This document shows positions 28,149 through 37,257 of a stretch of 64,000 nucleotides of DNA, piece after piece (within the stretch, counting starts at the first letter, position 1; each line of letters begins with the position of its first letter). This stretch comes from Planctomycetaceae bacterium (lineage in GTDB: Bacteria > Planctomycetota > Planctomycetia > Pirellulales > Pirellulaceae). Under the pieces are notes generated by a model. It made no database searches. It was not told the origin of the DNA and was given only the letters and a program-made list of their open reading frames with translations. The stretch covers positions 1 through 64,000 of the forward strand of contig JAAYDI010000166.1 in the NCBI GenBank assembly GCA_012729315.1, in the 5' to 3' direction. The position numbers and the translations under genes are program-made.

Positions 28149-28375
28149 GAATGACGGATGACGAATGACGGAAGCACGAGGGAATGACGGATGACGAATG
28201 ACGGAAGCACGAAGGAATGATGGATGACGAATGACGGAAGCACGAGGGAATGACGGATGATGAATGACAGGAGCATGAAGGAATGACGGATGATGAATGA
28301 CGGAAGCACGAAGGAATGATGGATGACGAATGACAGGAGCATGAAGGAATGACGAATGACGAGTGACGAATGACC
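28149..28375 (+). repeat. Tandem array of a 33-base repeat, six full units plus a decaying seventh
   Basis: Units start at 28149, 28182, 28215, 28248, 28281 and 28314; a degenerate stretch runs from 28347. Each unit is built from heptads like GAATGAC, GGATGAC and GAATGAC and ends GGAAGCACGA(A/G)G. The 33-base period keeps one frame open for 11-residue repeats, which falsely extends the mfd frame upstream. Units differ by transitions only (C/T and A/G changes). Confidence 0.95.
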
Positions 28376-28498
28376 GGACGCGGGGCGGGCGTGTCGGATG
28401 CGATCGGGTGTGGCAAGGCTCAATGGCCACCGGTCGCGACCAACCCTCCTCCGGCCGGCATCTTCCACAACCCATTCCCACCTCGTCATTGGTTCTTC

Positions 28499-28539
28499 CT
28501 TCGTGCTTCCGTCATTCGTCATCCGTCATTTGTCATTCG
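28499..28539 (-). repeat. Inverted copy of the 33-base repeat at the end of the oxidoreductase gene
   Basis: One unit plus a partial unit in the opposite orientation to the 28149 array, across a unique spacer of about 120 bases. The oxidoreductase gene stops inside it (NDG then TGA). Confidence 0.85.
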
Positions 28540-29976
28540 TTGTTTGTTTTCCTTCAGCACGTCGGCATCCGGACGTGTCTTGTAGAAGTCATCGAGCGGG
28601 TAGCAGCCGGATACGAGCCCGTGGCGCGGGGCGGTCGTGCAGTCGCTGAATGTACGGCAGATCCGCTTGCGCTGCAGGCTGCCGCGCTCCAGGCAGTCGC
28701 TGGGCAGTTCAGGGTATGCCAGCAGCATGCGTCCCATGCCGACGACATCGATCCAGTGGTCCCGCACGACGGCTTGGGCGACGTGTGGCAGGTAGTCCTG
28801 CAGGTAGGTATAGCCGGTGCCGATGCAGAGCAGTTCGGGGACCGCGGCGTGGCACTCTCGGGCCGCCTGGATCAGCCGGCAGACGCCCACCAGCGGATCC
28901 TCCGGCGGCTGATAGCCGTCGCTGGGCGGGAACAGCGCCGGCCGCTGGATGTGCGGGCAATAGTAGGGGCTGCCGCACGTGATGTTGACCGCGGCTACTC
29001 CCCAGGCGTGAAGTTCGCGGAGCAGGCGGATCGGCTCACGCAGGTCGTATTGCAGCGGATTGGAGGCATCGATGCCGAAACCGAACTCGTAGGGCAGGTG
29101 CTGGGCGTGCGGCACCGGTTCGCCGCAGTCCGCGCCAGGCCGGTAGGGGACCGTGTCGAAGGCGCTCAGCCGGACGCCGATCGTGAGGTCCGGATACGTG
29201 TGTCGGACGCGTTCGATGATGGTCTTGAGCGCCCGTGTACGGCCGGCGAAATCCCCGCCATACGGACCGGGCCGGCGCCGGGCGCCGAGCAGCTCGTGCA
29301 GCAGGTAGCCGTGACAGGCTTTGATGTCGACGAACTGGAATCCCACTTCGCGCGCCACGCCGGCGCTGGTCACATAGCGGTCGAACAGCTGTTCCAGCTC
29401 GGCGTCCGACACGACCACCGACTCGTCGTCGGGTTCGATGCCGAACTTGGCATCCAGCAGCGGATGATGGGCGGCGATGAGCGGCTGTCGCTGTGCCGGT
29501 TCGGGGCATGCGAATCGTCCGGAGTGTGTGAGTTGCAGCCCGACAACCAGATCGTCCGTAGTGCCGAACCGCGCGCGGTGGGCCTGCCGCAGCCGTGTGA
29601 TGAGCTGTTCCAGTCCGGCCCGGTTGTCGGGTGTGGCCAGCGTCTGGCGCGGATTGGCTCGGCCGTCCGGCTGCACGGCCGCCGCTTCGCCACCCCAGAC
29701 CAGTTTTGCGCCACTGCGACCGATGCGCTCCCAGCGCCGCAGGGTCAGATCCGAGGGGGACCCGTCGGGGTGCGCATCCCAGCCTTCCATGGGATGGATG
29801 CACCACCGGTTGCCGATCGTGTGGGGTCCCATCCGGACCGGCGCGGCGAGCGGCGAAGACTGTGCGGCTGTCAGGATCGTGTCGTCTACCGGCAGGTCCA
29901 GGCCCAACTCGGTCAGCCGCTCCCGCAGCGCGTCAGGCGACTTGAGCTGGGCGATCTTGGTGTAGGTTGGAGGCAT
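28519..29976 (-). CDS. Old Yellow Enzyme-like NADH:flavin oxidoreductase
   Basis: 485 residues. The N-terminal half has the TIM-barrel FMN-binding landmarks of the family: the phosphate-proximal VRMGPHTIGNRWCIHPMEG block (variant of the usual LxNRxxxxPM), GLQLTHSGRFACP, and GFQFVDIKACHGYLLHELLG with the Lys/His pair typical of substrate binding, then YGGDFAGRTR. A conserved flavin-binding GMGRMLLAYPELP and CRTFSDCTT-like tail follow. The reduced substrate is unknown. The last six residues (RMTNDG) come from the repeat array, which also supplies the stop codon. No partner gene is adjacent. Confidence 0.85.
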   Translation of the reverse strand: MPPTYTKIAQLKSPDALRERLTELGLDLPVDDTILTAAQSSPLAAPVRMGPHTIGNRWCIHPMEGWDAHPDGSPSDLTLRRWERIGRSGAKLVWGGEAAAVQPDGRANPRQTLATPDNRAGLEQLITRLRQAHRARFGTTDDLVVGLQLTHSGRFACPEPAQRQPLIAAHHPLLDAKFGIEPDDESVVVSDAELEQLFDRYVTSAGVAREVGFQFVDIKACHGYLLHELLGARRRPGPYGGDFAGRTRALKTIIERVRHTYPDLTIGVRLSAFDTVPYRPGADCGEPVPHAQHLPYEFGFGIDASNPLQYDLREPIRLLRELHAWGVAAVNITCGSPYYCPHIQRPALFPPSDGYQPPEDPLVGVCRLIQAARECHAAVPELLCIGTGYTYLQDYLPHVAQAVVRDHWIDVVGMGRMLLAYPELPSDCLERGSLQRKRICRTFSDCTTAPRHGLVSGCYPLDDFYKTRPDADVLKENKQRMTNDG

Positions 29977-30093
29977 GGTCGGGCCATCTCCACGGGGGTG
30001 TAGCGGCGTCGCACCGGTGCGGAACGTATAGGATACCCGGTTGGTCTACCGGGAGAAATGACAGTCACTTCAGCCGGCCAGCCGGCACGAGGG

Positions 30094-32430
30094 TCACTCG
30101 CGGGCGGGGCGCAGCGGGCTGAAAGCAAGTCGGAACCGCCGCAGCGTCCGTTCGCCGGCAAACTGGACGGTGGCCGAGCGTTTCACGCCCGTGCCGCTCA
30201 GCGCCACGATCTTTCCCACTCCGTACTGCGGGTGCGCGACGACCATGCCGGGGTGGAACGAGTCGGGTGAGCAGGCGGGGGTAGGGCCCTGGCGGCCGAC
30301 CAGTTCGGCGGCCGTGACCAACGGACTGATCGCCCGTGCCGGCCGCGTCTGCCGCGTGCCGGACCTTGGTTTGCGGCGCGGTGTCGCATCGTCCTGAAAG
30401 TACTCGTCGAAATCATTCTCCGTGTCCAGCATATCGACATCATCGTAATCGTAGGCTGGCAGGTCGTCGGCTTCGGACCAGTCTCCGACGCAGGTGGCTC
30501 CGGCGCCGAGCGTGCCGACCAGTTCCAGTTCATCGGTCGGGAGTTCGAACAGGAACGGGCTGGCCGCTGCGGGATTCTGGTTGCCGCGCAGCGTGCGGAG
30601 CTGAGCGACGCTCAGATGCAGTTCCTCCTTGGCCCGGGTCATGCCGACAAAGAGCAACCGGCGTTCCTCCTCCACCTGATGCGGGTGTTCCTGGCTGCGC
30701 TCATGGGGCAGCAGGTTATCTTCCACCGCCACGATGAAGACCACGGGGAACTCCAGCCCCTTGGCGGCGTGCAAGGTCATCATGGTGACGCGGTCGGTTT
30801 CGGTGTTCCAGTCGTCAACATCGGACACCAGTGACGCCTGCTCGAGAAACGCTTCCAACCCTCCGTCTTCGACGTGCGCTTCGTCGAACTCGCGCGCGTC
30901 GGTCAGCAGTTCGTCCAGGTTCTCGACCCGCTGCTGGTCTTCTTCCGAATCAGACGCCGCTACCCACTCGCGGTACTTTGTGTGATGGAACACACGCTCG
31001 ATCACTTCCTCCACTTTTTCGTCCCCGGCCAAGCGCATGGCGTCGTAGAGGGCGATGAACCGGGCGATTTCCACTGCCGTGCGTTTGGCCAGCGATTCGA
31101 TCAGGCCCGCCTCGCGCGCGGCGCTGAGCAGCGGGATGCGGTGGTGCGCCGCATGGCGCTTCAGGTGTGCGACGGCCGTCTTGCCGATCCGCCGCGGCGG
31201 GGTGTTGATCACGCGCAGGAAGGCAATATCGCTGGCCGGATTGCACAGCAGGTGCAGGTAGGCCAGGATGTCCTTGATCTCTTTCCGCTGGTAGAACTCC
31301 AGGCCCCGTGCGATCTGATACGGCATCCGCACCGACTTGAGTGCGCGTTCCAGGGCCCGCGACAGGGCGTTGGTGCGGTAGAAAATCGCATAGTCGCGCG
31401 GGCGGCGCAGGCCGGCCGCCACTTCGTTGGCAATCCGCGCGGCAATCCCGTCCGCTTCGTCACGGCCGGTCGGATACACGACCACTCGCACCGGACGCCC
31501 CTCGGGGTTGTCGGTGTAGAGTGTCTTCTCCTTCCGTTCCGCGTTGTGCGCGATCAGCCGGTCGGCAGCGCGGAGGATGCACTTGGTACTGCGATAGTTC
31601 TTCTCCAGCCGGACCACCGTGACAGACGGGAAGTCCTGTTCGAACTCCAGGATGTTGCGGATCGTCGCCCCTCGCCAGCCGTAGATCGACTGGTCCGGAT
31701 CACCGGTGGCTGCCAGGTTCGGGTGATCGATCGACAGCGCGCGGACGATGGCGTATTGCGCCAGGTTTGTATCCTGGTATTCGTCCACCAGGATGTACTC
31801 GAACCGCTCGTCCAGCATCGCCCGCAGCTCGGCATTGTCCCGCAGCAGCCGGGCGACGTGTGCCAGCAGGTCGTCGAAGTCGACGGCGTTGGCCGCGACC
31901 AGCCGCTGCTCGTAGACGGGATACACCTTGGCCACCACGGACCCGATTGGACTGCCGACCGCCGCCTCGTAGTCCTCGGGCCCGATCAGGTTGTTCTTCG
32001 CCCAACTGATGGCCGCTGCGACGCGCGACGGCGTCGCGTGAATCAGCTCGAGGTCCAGCTCGTCCAGGGCCTCCCGCAGCAGCTTGAGGCTGTCCTCCGC
32101 ATCATAAATGGAGTAGTTCTCACGCAGGCCGACCAGGGAGGCGTACTGGCGCAGCAGCCGGGCACAGAACCGGTGAAACGTCCCCATCCAGACACGGCTG
32201 CCCGGCGCCAGACGCTCCAGCCGTGCCCGCATCTCGTCGGCTGCCTTGTTGGTGAACGTCAGCGCCACAATCCGCTCGTCTGCAATCCCCTGGGCCCGCA
32301 TGTGGGCCACGCGATGCGTGACCACGCGCGTCTTGCCGGAGCCGGGGCCGGCCAGGATCAGCAGCGGCCCTGCCACGTGCTGAACCGCCTGCCGCTGTGA
32401 GTCGGTCAATGCTGCGGTTATTCCATCCAT
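30094..32430 (-). CDS. pcrA: UvrD/PcrA-type superfamily 1A DNA helicase
   Basis: 778 residues from ATG 32430, which has MDGITAALTDSQRQAVQHV directly after it, as PcrA-type proteins do; a start at 32481 is less likely. Motif I (ILAGPGSGKTR) is near residue 27-36, motif Ia ALTFTNKAADEM, motif II DEYQDTN near residue 218, motif III GDPDQSIYGWRGA, and the later TLHAAKGLEFPVVF and GMTRAKEELHLS motifs follow. A basic linker (residues 700-720) and a Tudor-like C-terminal RNAP-binding end (HPQYGVGKIVALSG) match UvrD/PcrA. It acts in nucleotide-excision repair and in clearing polymerases. Confidence 0.93.
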   Translation of the reverse strand: MDGITAALTDSQRQAVQHVAGPLLILAGPGSGKTRVVTHRVAHMRAQGIADERIVALTFTNKAADEMRARLERLAPGSRVWMGTFHRFCARLLRQYASLVGLRENYSIYDAEDSLKLLREALDELDLELIHATPSRVAAAISWAKNNLIGPEDYEAAVGSPIGSVVAKVYPVYEQRLVAANAVDFDDLLAHVARLLRDNAELRAMLDERFEYILVDEYQDTNLAQYAIVRALSIDHPNLAATGDPDQSIYGWRGATIRNILEFEQDFPSVTVVRLEKNYRSTKCILRAADRLIAHNAERKEKTLYTDNPEGRPVRVVVYPTGRDEADGIAARIANEVAAGLRRPRDYAIFYRTNALSRALERALKSVRMPYQIARGLEFYQRKEIKDILAYLHLLCNPASDIAFLRVINTPPRRIGKTAVAHLKRHAAHHRIPLLSAAREAGLIESLAKRTAVEIARFIALYDAMRLAGDEKVEEVIERVFHHTKYREWVAASDSEEDQQRVENLDELLTDAREFDEAHVEDGGLEAFLEQASLVSDVDDWNTETDRVTMMTLHAAKGLEFPVVFIVAVEDNLLPHERSQEHPHQVEEERRLLFVGMTRAKEELHLSVAQLRTLRGNQNPAAASPFLFELPTDELELVGTLGAGATCVGDWSEADDLPAYDYDDVDMLDTENDFDEYFQDDATPRRKPRSGTRQTRPARAISPLVTAAELVGRQGPTPACSPDSFHPGMVVAHPQYGVGKIVALSGTGVKRSATVQFAGERTLRRFRLAFSPLRPARE

Positions 32431-32842
32431 GTGTCGGCTGCCGGGATGTGGTCTACCGAGGTCCGTGCTGTTGCGCGACAATCGTCTGCCGGATCTTGGA
32501 CCCGGCGGGTGCAGACGCTGACCGCCATTACGCCATTATTATGACTGCCATTATAGAAGACCGCGCGGACAGCTCGCAGGCCCCCCCAAGCGTCTACCGC
32601 GTGCTAGCAGGGACTGGCCGTTTTTTTCGGGAAAGCTATTATTTCCGGGAAAACGGTGCTGTGTGGGCGTGCCAGCGGGCCGGCGATCGCTATACTGGGG
32701 ACCGCACGGTCCTGGTTTTACGCTGCCAGTCTGGCGTGCGTTGTGAGGAGCCGGCGGGCTGAACGTACCACGGGGCGCAGGCCAGGAGATGGCTGCAGGA
32801 CGTACCGTCGTATCGGATTTCTATTAGGGGGAGGGAGTACCC
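32431..32842. other. Divergent intergenic region with AT-rich blocks
   Basis: About 410 bases before the alpha-CTD gene. Several copies of GCCATTA lie at 32523-32555. A GGGAAA...TTTCC inverted repeat lies near 32628-32653 after a run of seven T. TATACT at 32690 is the best -10 candidate on the plus strand, without a clear -35. No gene is evident. Confidence 0.4.
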
Positions 32843-33106
32843 ATGGGAACCCGTATTCCGTTGAGTCGTACCGAAGAGGAGTCGCGCAGGCTTCGTCAGC
32901 GTTTGGAGATGAGTACGGCCGAGATCGGCTTGTCGGTACGGACGACCAATTGCCTGGAGGAACGCGGCATCTTCACGGTCCATGACCTGCTGCACTGCAC
33001 ACCGGGCGATTTGCTGAGCATTTCCAATTTCGGCGAGAAGACGCTGGAGGAGGTCTACGCATCGCTCGAGCGCATCGGTTTTCGCCGCGAAACGCAGCGT
33101 GTCTGA
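32843..33106 (+). CDS. Stand-alone RNA polymerase alpha C-terminal domain protein
   Basis: 87 residues with GGGAGG upstream of the ATG. Residues 25-80 match the alpha CTD of RNA polymerase. Residues equivalent to the E. coli UP-element contacts Arg265, Asn268, Cys269, Gly296, Lys298 and Ser299 are visible as Arg33, Asn36, Cys37, Gly64, Lys66 and Thr67 (in SVRTTNCL and NFGEKTL). A Lys/Arg/Glu-rich helix of about 22 residues comes first, with no alpha N-terminal domain. It could bind DNA or RNA polymerase as a free domain, for instance competing with the real alpha CTD. No rpoA is in this window. Confidence 0.85.
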   Translation: MGTRIPLSRTEEESRRLRQRLEMSTAEIGLSVRTTNCLEERGIFTVHDLLHCTPGDLLSISNFGEKTLEEVYASLERIGFRRETQRV

Positions 33107-33123
33107 GCGCCGGCTGGTGGTCT

Positions 33124-33147
33124 GGACCGGCTGTGAAAGTCCGGTCC
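33124..33147 (+). terminator. Hairpin after the alpha-CTD gene
   Basis: GGACCGG and CCGGTCC pair around a 10-nt loop, 17 bases past the stop. It lacks a T-run. It may end the short alpha-CTD transcript. Confidence 0.5.
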
Positions 33148-33280
33148 CCCGCTTGTAGAGACACGGGCACAGCGGCTATCAAGGAGTCGGTGTGGAAAAC
33201 CAGGTGCAGCGATGGTGGGGGTCTCGATTGCGTGAGTCGGGCCTGACACCTCCCGGTCACTGACTCAGGACAACGCGATT

Positions 33281-34321
33281 GTGGCGCGGCTCTTTCGATT
33301 GTGGGAGAAGAAGCGAGGAGACCGGAGCACGGGCTCCAAGTTCGTCGGAGGGCTTGGAGAGGGGTTGTTTTTTGGCGTGCTGTTCCTGCTCGGCTCACTG
33401 TCGCTGGCCTATCTGGTCGCGGCGCGACTGCTGGGCGCCATGCCTCCGCTGTATCAGCCTGGATTCGGGTTCTGGCTGATGGTGCTGGTGATGATCTCCT
33501 TCATGCTCATTGGGGGGACGGGGGTCGTCTACACGGTACTCCAGGTGGGCGCGTCCGCGGAGCGCCGGTCGGCCATGGCGCGGCGGGCGGCTGACATCGA
33601 GTTGCTCAGTGACGCCATGCCGTCGCGGCGGGAGTATCCGACGGTCCCGCGCGACACGAATCTGACGAACAGTCCGGGGATCCGCCTGGCGTACCGTCTG
33701 CCGGTGACGCACGGTGGTCCCTGGGTGCTGTTCGCCGCCACGGCCTTCTTTCTGGTGTGGAATGGGATTGCCACGGTGCTGGTGCTGGTGGTGTTCCAGA
33801 GTCACCTGTCGGAGCGTCCGGACTGGTTCCTGACGGTGCTCGTACTGCCGTTCGCGGCGATTGGGATCTGGGCCACGTACTATTTCGTCCAGCAACTGCT
33901 GCTCCACACGGGCATCGGGCCGACGACGGTGGAGATTTCCGATCATCCGTTGCGTCCTGGCGAATCCTACCAGCTGTTTGTATCGCAGGCCGGTCGGCTC
34001 AACGTCAAGTCACTCGAGTTGTCGCTGGTGTGCGAGGAGGAGACCACGTACCGCCAGGGGACGGACATTCGGACCGAGCGCTGTCGGGTGTACTGCGAGA
34101 GTATCTTTATTGAGCGGGATTTCCAGATCGACCCGGGCAAGGCGTTTGAGTGCAGTTGCGACCTGCGGGTTCCGGACCACGCCATGCATTCGTTTCAGGC
34201 CAGCCAGAACGCGGTCCAGTGGATGCTGGTGGCTCGGGGGCACGCCGCGTCCTGGCCGGTGTTTCAACGCTGCTTCCCGGTCGTCGTATGTCCGGCCGAG
34301 CCGCGTGGAGAGGACGGATGA
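33281..34321 (+). CDS. Membrane protein of unknown function with a soluble C-terminal domain
   Basis: 346 residues from a GTG start with AGGA about ten bases upstream. Four predicted membrane helices: near residues 26-48, 60-85, 148-170 and 180-202. A soluble C-terminal domain follows (residues 205-346), beta-rich and with four cysteines. Its opening VEISDHPLRPGESYQLFVSQAG resembles the start of arrestin-like beta sandwiches, as does the next gene's product. I do not recognise the family with confidence. The stop overlaps the next start. Confidence 0.7.
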   Translation: MARLFRLWEKKRGDRSTGSKFVGGLGEGLFFGVLFLLGSLSLAYLVAARLLGAMPPLYQPGFGFWLMVLVMISFMLIGGTGVVYTVLQVGASAERRSAMARRAADIELLSDAMPSRREYPTVPRDTNLTNSPGIRLAYRLPVTHGGPWVLFAATAFFLVWNGIATVLVLVVFQSHLSERPDWFLTVLVLPFAAIGIWATYYFVQQLLLHTGIGPTTVEISDHPLRPGESYQLFVSQAGRLNVKSLELSLVCEEETTYRQGTDIRTERCRVYCESIFIERDFQIDPGKAFECSCDLRVPDHAMHSFQASQNAVQWMLVARGHAASWPVFQRCFPVVVCPAEPRGEDG

Positions 34322-34767
34322 TGGAACCGCTGCTGAGCATCCGCCTGCGCGATCAGCGCCATCCGTACCAGCCGGGGGACGCGTTGGAGTGCGCGTACCA
34401 GATCGACGCCGTCGATGCGGCGGACATCCAGTCGATCGAGGCATCGGTGTTGTGGCACACCGAGGGGAAGGGGGACGAGGATCTCGGCGTGCATTACTTC
34501 GAGCGGCTGGAGCAGGGGGAGGTCGACGGGCAGGACTTGCGGGCGCTGCGCGTGCTGTGCACCGTGCTGCCCAACAGCCCGCTGACTTACCCGGGAGTGA
34601 CCCTGAAGATCCGCTGGTGCGTGCGGGTGCGCGCGTTTCTCCGCCGCGGGAAGGAGGTGTTTTTTGAGCAGCCTTTCGTGCTGGGCAGTATTCCTCCCGC
34701 CATTCCCGTGCTTCAGCCTGAGCCCGAGTCTGACAGCCAGGACGATGAGTCGGACGGTATGATGTGA
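34318..34767 (+). CDS. Unknown protein, possibly an arrestin-like beta sandwich
   Basis: 149 residues. Two adjacent ATGs (34318, 34321) overlap the upstream stop codon; 34318 gives an ATGA overlap and is preceded by GAGAGGA. The sequence is soluble, acidic and rich in beta-strand-like stretches (YQPGDALECAYQID, then TLKIRWCVRVRAFLRRG). Its layout resembles the tail domain of the preceding membrane protein, so the two may interact or be related by duplication. The end is acidic and low complexity. No function is claimed. Confidence 0.65.
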   Translation: MMEPLLSIRLRDQRHPYQPGDALECAYQIDAVDAADIQSIEASVLWHTEGKGDEDLGVHYFERLEQGEVDGQDLRALRVLCTVLPNSPLTYPGVTLKIRWCVRVRAFLRRGKEVFFEQPFVLGSIPPAIPVLQPEPESDSQDDESDGMM

Positions 34768-35016
34768 CCCGGCCGCGCGCGCCTGCAGTTTGTCGCTTCG
34801 CAATTACTCGCACTGACCGCCTGCGGCCGCTGACGCGCGAGGGTTGCCACGGGCCGCCGGGAGGTTGCCGCGGGAGCGAGCCGCAGACACAATGATGGGC
34901 AGACGTCGTCCCGTGAGATCACCGCTCAGATGTGCGCGGCGGCCTGCGTTTCAGGCGGCTGGAGGACTTGATGGCCCCCCCCAAGAGACTCGCCTCTGGG
35001 CAGTCAGAGTGATCGC

Positions 35017-35652
35017 ATGATGCCCGAGGGCAATCCGTTTTCTACCCGGTATACCCAACCCGGGCGGCTGGAATACCAGTTTCCGGCTGACTCGAACGCC
35101 CGGCAGTTGGTGGAGCGGCTGGCGGCGTGCGGTTGGTGGGGCCAGATTGTCGGGCCACATGGTGTCGGCAAGTCGACGCTGCTGCAGACGCTGTTGCCCG
35201 AGCTGACGACAGCCGGCCGCACGGTATCGTGGTGGACGATGTCGTCTGGACAGCGGCGCTGGCCGGCCGGACTGCAGGTGGCCGCCCGCTCGTGGCGCGC
35301 GGCTGCGAACGTCCTGGTGGTGGTGGACGGCTACGAGCAGCTGGGGTACCTCGCACGCTGGCGACTCAGACGACGTTGCCGCCAGACAGGCTCCGGATTG
35401 CTGGTCACCACGCACCGCCCCGGCAACTTGCCCACGATCGCCACGCTGTCGTGTCCGCTACCGACCGTCCAGCGGCTGGTTGCCCAGCTGCTCAACACGA
35501 ACCGCGGACTGATCAGTGCCGACGATGTTTCCAGTTGCTACGCGGCGCATCGCGGCAATGTCCGCGAGACTTTCTTTGCCCTGTACGATCTGTACGAACT
35601 GCGGCGCCGCAGCGCCCAGACGCGACAGCCAGATGGCGGCCGGATGCCGTGA
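35017..35652 (+). CDS. Small P-loop NTPase of unknown function
   Basis: 211 residues. Walker A is GPHGVGKS (46-53), and NVLVVVDGYEQLG near residue 108 fits Walker B. A DNA/AAA-type sensor-like LLVTTHRPG lies near residue 130. The compact size and lack of extra domains recall ATPases that act with membrane or DNA partners (for example GspA- or ORC-like STAND proteins), but I cannot choose. The N-terminal 20 residues are basic and aromatic. Ribosome site is weak; ATG 35020 is also possible. Confidence 0.6.
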   Translation: MMPEGNPFSTRYTQPGRLEYQFPADSNARQLVERLAACGWWGQIVGPHGVGKSTLLQTLLPELTTAGRTVSWWTMSSGQRRWPAGLQVAARSWRAAANVLVVVDGYEQLGYLARWRLRRRCRQTGSGLLVTTHRPGNLPTIATLSCPLPTVQRLVAQLLNTNRGLISADDVSSCYAAHRGNVRETFFALYDLYELRRRSAQTRQPDGGRMP

Positions 35653-35870
35653 CACTCACGAGTAATCTTGGTATCGGCTGTCCGGTCCGCAAACTTAACG
35701 CAGTTTTTGGAGTTTTCCCCAGATGCCGCGTTCCCCCAGCCGGCGCGGGCTGCTGCGGTGAGGCGAAGATTTGGGAAATCGGCTCACTTTCACTTAATTT
35801 CGCTGTCCGCATAACCTAGGATTCAGCACGGATCAGACGATGGGTGGATCACACAGTGCGGAGCAGGAAT

Positions 35871-37124
35871 ATGCGTTGCCGGATCTGGTATGCAGCGGTC
35901 ATGAGCCTGGTGATGGGGCTCGCGGGGGCCGTGTGGACAGCTGATGCGCAGGCCAGTGGCCTGTTCGACTGGCTGTCGCGCTGCGGCTCGGAACCCGAGC
36001 CTCAGGTTGTCTGCTATCCGATGACGACCGTCTACCAGACGAGCGTCTCGGAGTGTTGCCAACCGGCGGTGTGTTGCCCGGACCCCTGCTGTCCGCCCGC
36101 TGTGGTGGTTCAGCCGCAGCCGTCGTTTTGGCAGCGGCTTGGTTCGTGCTGGTCGTCTCCGCGTGTGACAGCACCGGCGCCGAGCTACTACCAAACGAAC
36201 TGGAAGAAGGTCCCGGTGACGTCGTACCGGCCGGTCGTGTCCACGGACCCGGTAACCGGTTGTCCGGTGACGGTGATGAGGCCGTGCACGACGTACGAGT
36301 GGCAGCCGCAGCGGCGTACGACGGGTATCTTCGACTGGCTCTGTGGCCGGCGTGATCCACCCGTGGTACAGGTTCCGTATTGCGCGCCGACGATGTGTTG
36401 CGGACCGCCCGAGTGTGTGGTGAGCGGCATCGATTGTGGCTGCACGGGCACTACGGTGCCGTCGGGCACTCCGACCCCTGCTGCGCCGACGCCGGCTCCC
36501 GCGCCCTATTACGCGCCGCCCCCCCCGGCCGGCATGGTAATGCCGCCGAGCGGGCCAGCGCCCTCGCCCGCGGCTGTACCGCAGGGTGTTCCGCCGACAC
36601 AGCCACCTGCGGCCGCTGACACGCGACCGACGCTCAAGCCGGCGGACATCTCCCCCGAGTTTCCGGCCGAGAATCAATTGTCGCCCACTGTTTCCCCCTG
36701 GGATACTGCCCCAGTTGAGCAAGCGGCGCCAGTCGAGCCGGCGGCGCCAGTCGAGTCGGCGGTGCCCGCAGCCCCGGTCGCTCCCACCGATGCGGCAGTG
36801 CCGGACATTCAAAATCTGCAGTCTTTGCCGGCGCTGGGGCCACCGGCTCTGAGTCCGGAGGGTTCGCGGCTACGACCCGTGCCGGATCCGGACGCGACCC
36901 CAGTAGCGCCGACGCAGGAGAGCTATCCGCCGCGGCAGCTGCAGCCGCAGCCGCAGGATCAGGTTGCGTCCTTGCGTACCGGGCAGCGCTGGGCGGTCAC
37001 GACGATCACCTGGCCCGCGCCGCAGGGGCGTGTGGAGGCGGCTGGAGACCGTGTGCCGGTCGTCTCGCCGCGTGACGAGCTGCGGTCGCTCGACGAGAGC
37101 GGCTGGCGGAGTGTGGGGAAGTAG
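35871..37124 (+). CDS. Exported Pro/Cys-rich planctomycete protein
   Basis: 417 residues from ATG 35871, which has GGAG at a normal distance and starts a signal peptide (RIWYAAVMSLVMGLAGAVWTADAQA). The mature N-terminus has Cys-Cys pairs (VSECCQPAVCCPDPCCPP), then repeated segments rich in Tyr/Pro/Cys, and a long low-complexity Pro/Ala region before a C-terminus with an LRTGQRWAVTTITWP stretch. Planctomycetes carry many Cys- and Pro-rich surface or coat-like proteins of unproven role. No catalytic motif was found. It shares direction with the following GTPase gene but is 130 bases away. Confidence 0.7.
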   Translation: MRCRIWYAAVMSLVMGLAGAVWTADAQASGLFDWLSRCGSEPEPQVVCYPMTTVYQTSVSECCQPAVCCPDPCCPPAVVVQPQPSFWQRLGSCWSSPRVTAPAPSYYQTNWKKVPVTSYRPVVSTDPVTGCPVTVMRPCTTYEWQPQRRTTGIFDWLCGRRDPPVVQVPYCAPTMCCGPPECVVSGIDCGCTGTTVPSGTPTPAAPTPAPAPYYAPPPPAGMVMPPSGPAPSPAAVPQGVPPTQPPAAADTRPTLKPADISPEFPAENQLSPTVSPWDTAPVEQAAPVEPAAPVESAVPAAPVAPTDAAVPDIQNLQSLPALGPPALSPEGSRLRPVPDPDATPVAPTQESYPPRQLQPQPQDQVASLRTGQRWAVTTITWPAPQGRVEAAGDRVPVVSPRDELRSLDESGWRSVGK

Positions 37125-37257
37125 TGCGCGTGGCGGGGTTGGCCGCAATCTGTCCCACAGGCCGTGCACTGGCGCGCCGTGCGCTTTACACTCACAACCT
37201 GGGGGAACGACGTGGCGATCGTTCCCGGAGTGCGTATTGTGCCAGGTTATCGCGATC

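Noticed and set aside
28143-28375. Could the repeat array be a CRISPR?
   Set aside because: Units are contiguous with no unique spacers, and no cas genes are nearby; it is a simple tandem repeat.
28111-28416. 102-codon N-terminal extension of Mfd
   Set aside because: It is translation of the 33-base repeat array (11-residue repeat ending in SSVIPSCFRH), not protein; Mfd-like sequence begins after ATG 28110.
33121-33180. Possible RNase P RNA-like stretch (GTGAAAGTCCGG)
   Set aside because: The short match is explained by the GGACCGG/CCGGTCC hairpin, and no other conserved RNase P element is nearby.
34891-35013. 39-codon plus-strand frame before the P-loop NTPase
   Set aside because: It is Arg-rich, lacks a ribosome site and has no conserved features.
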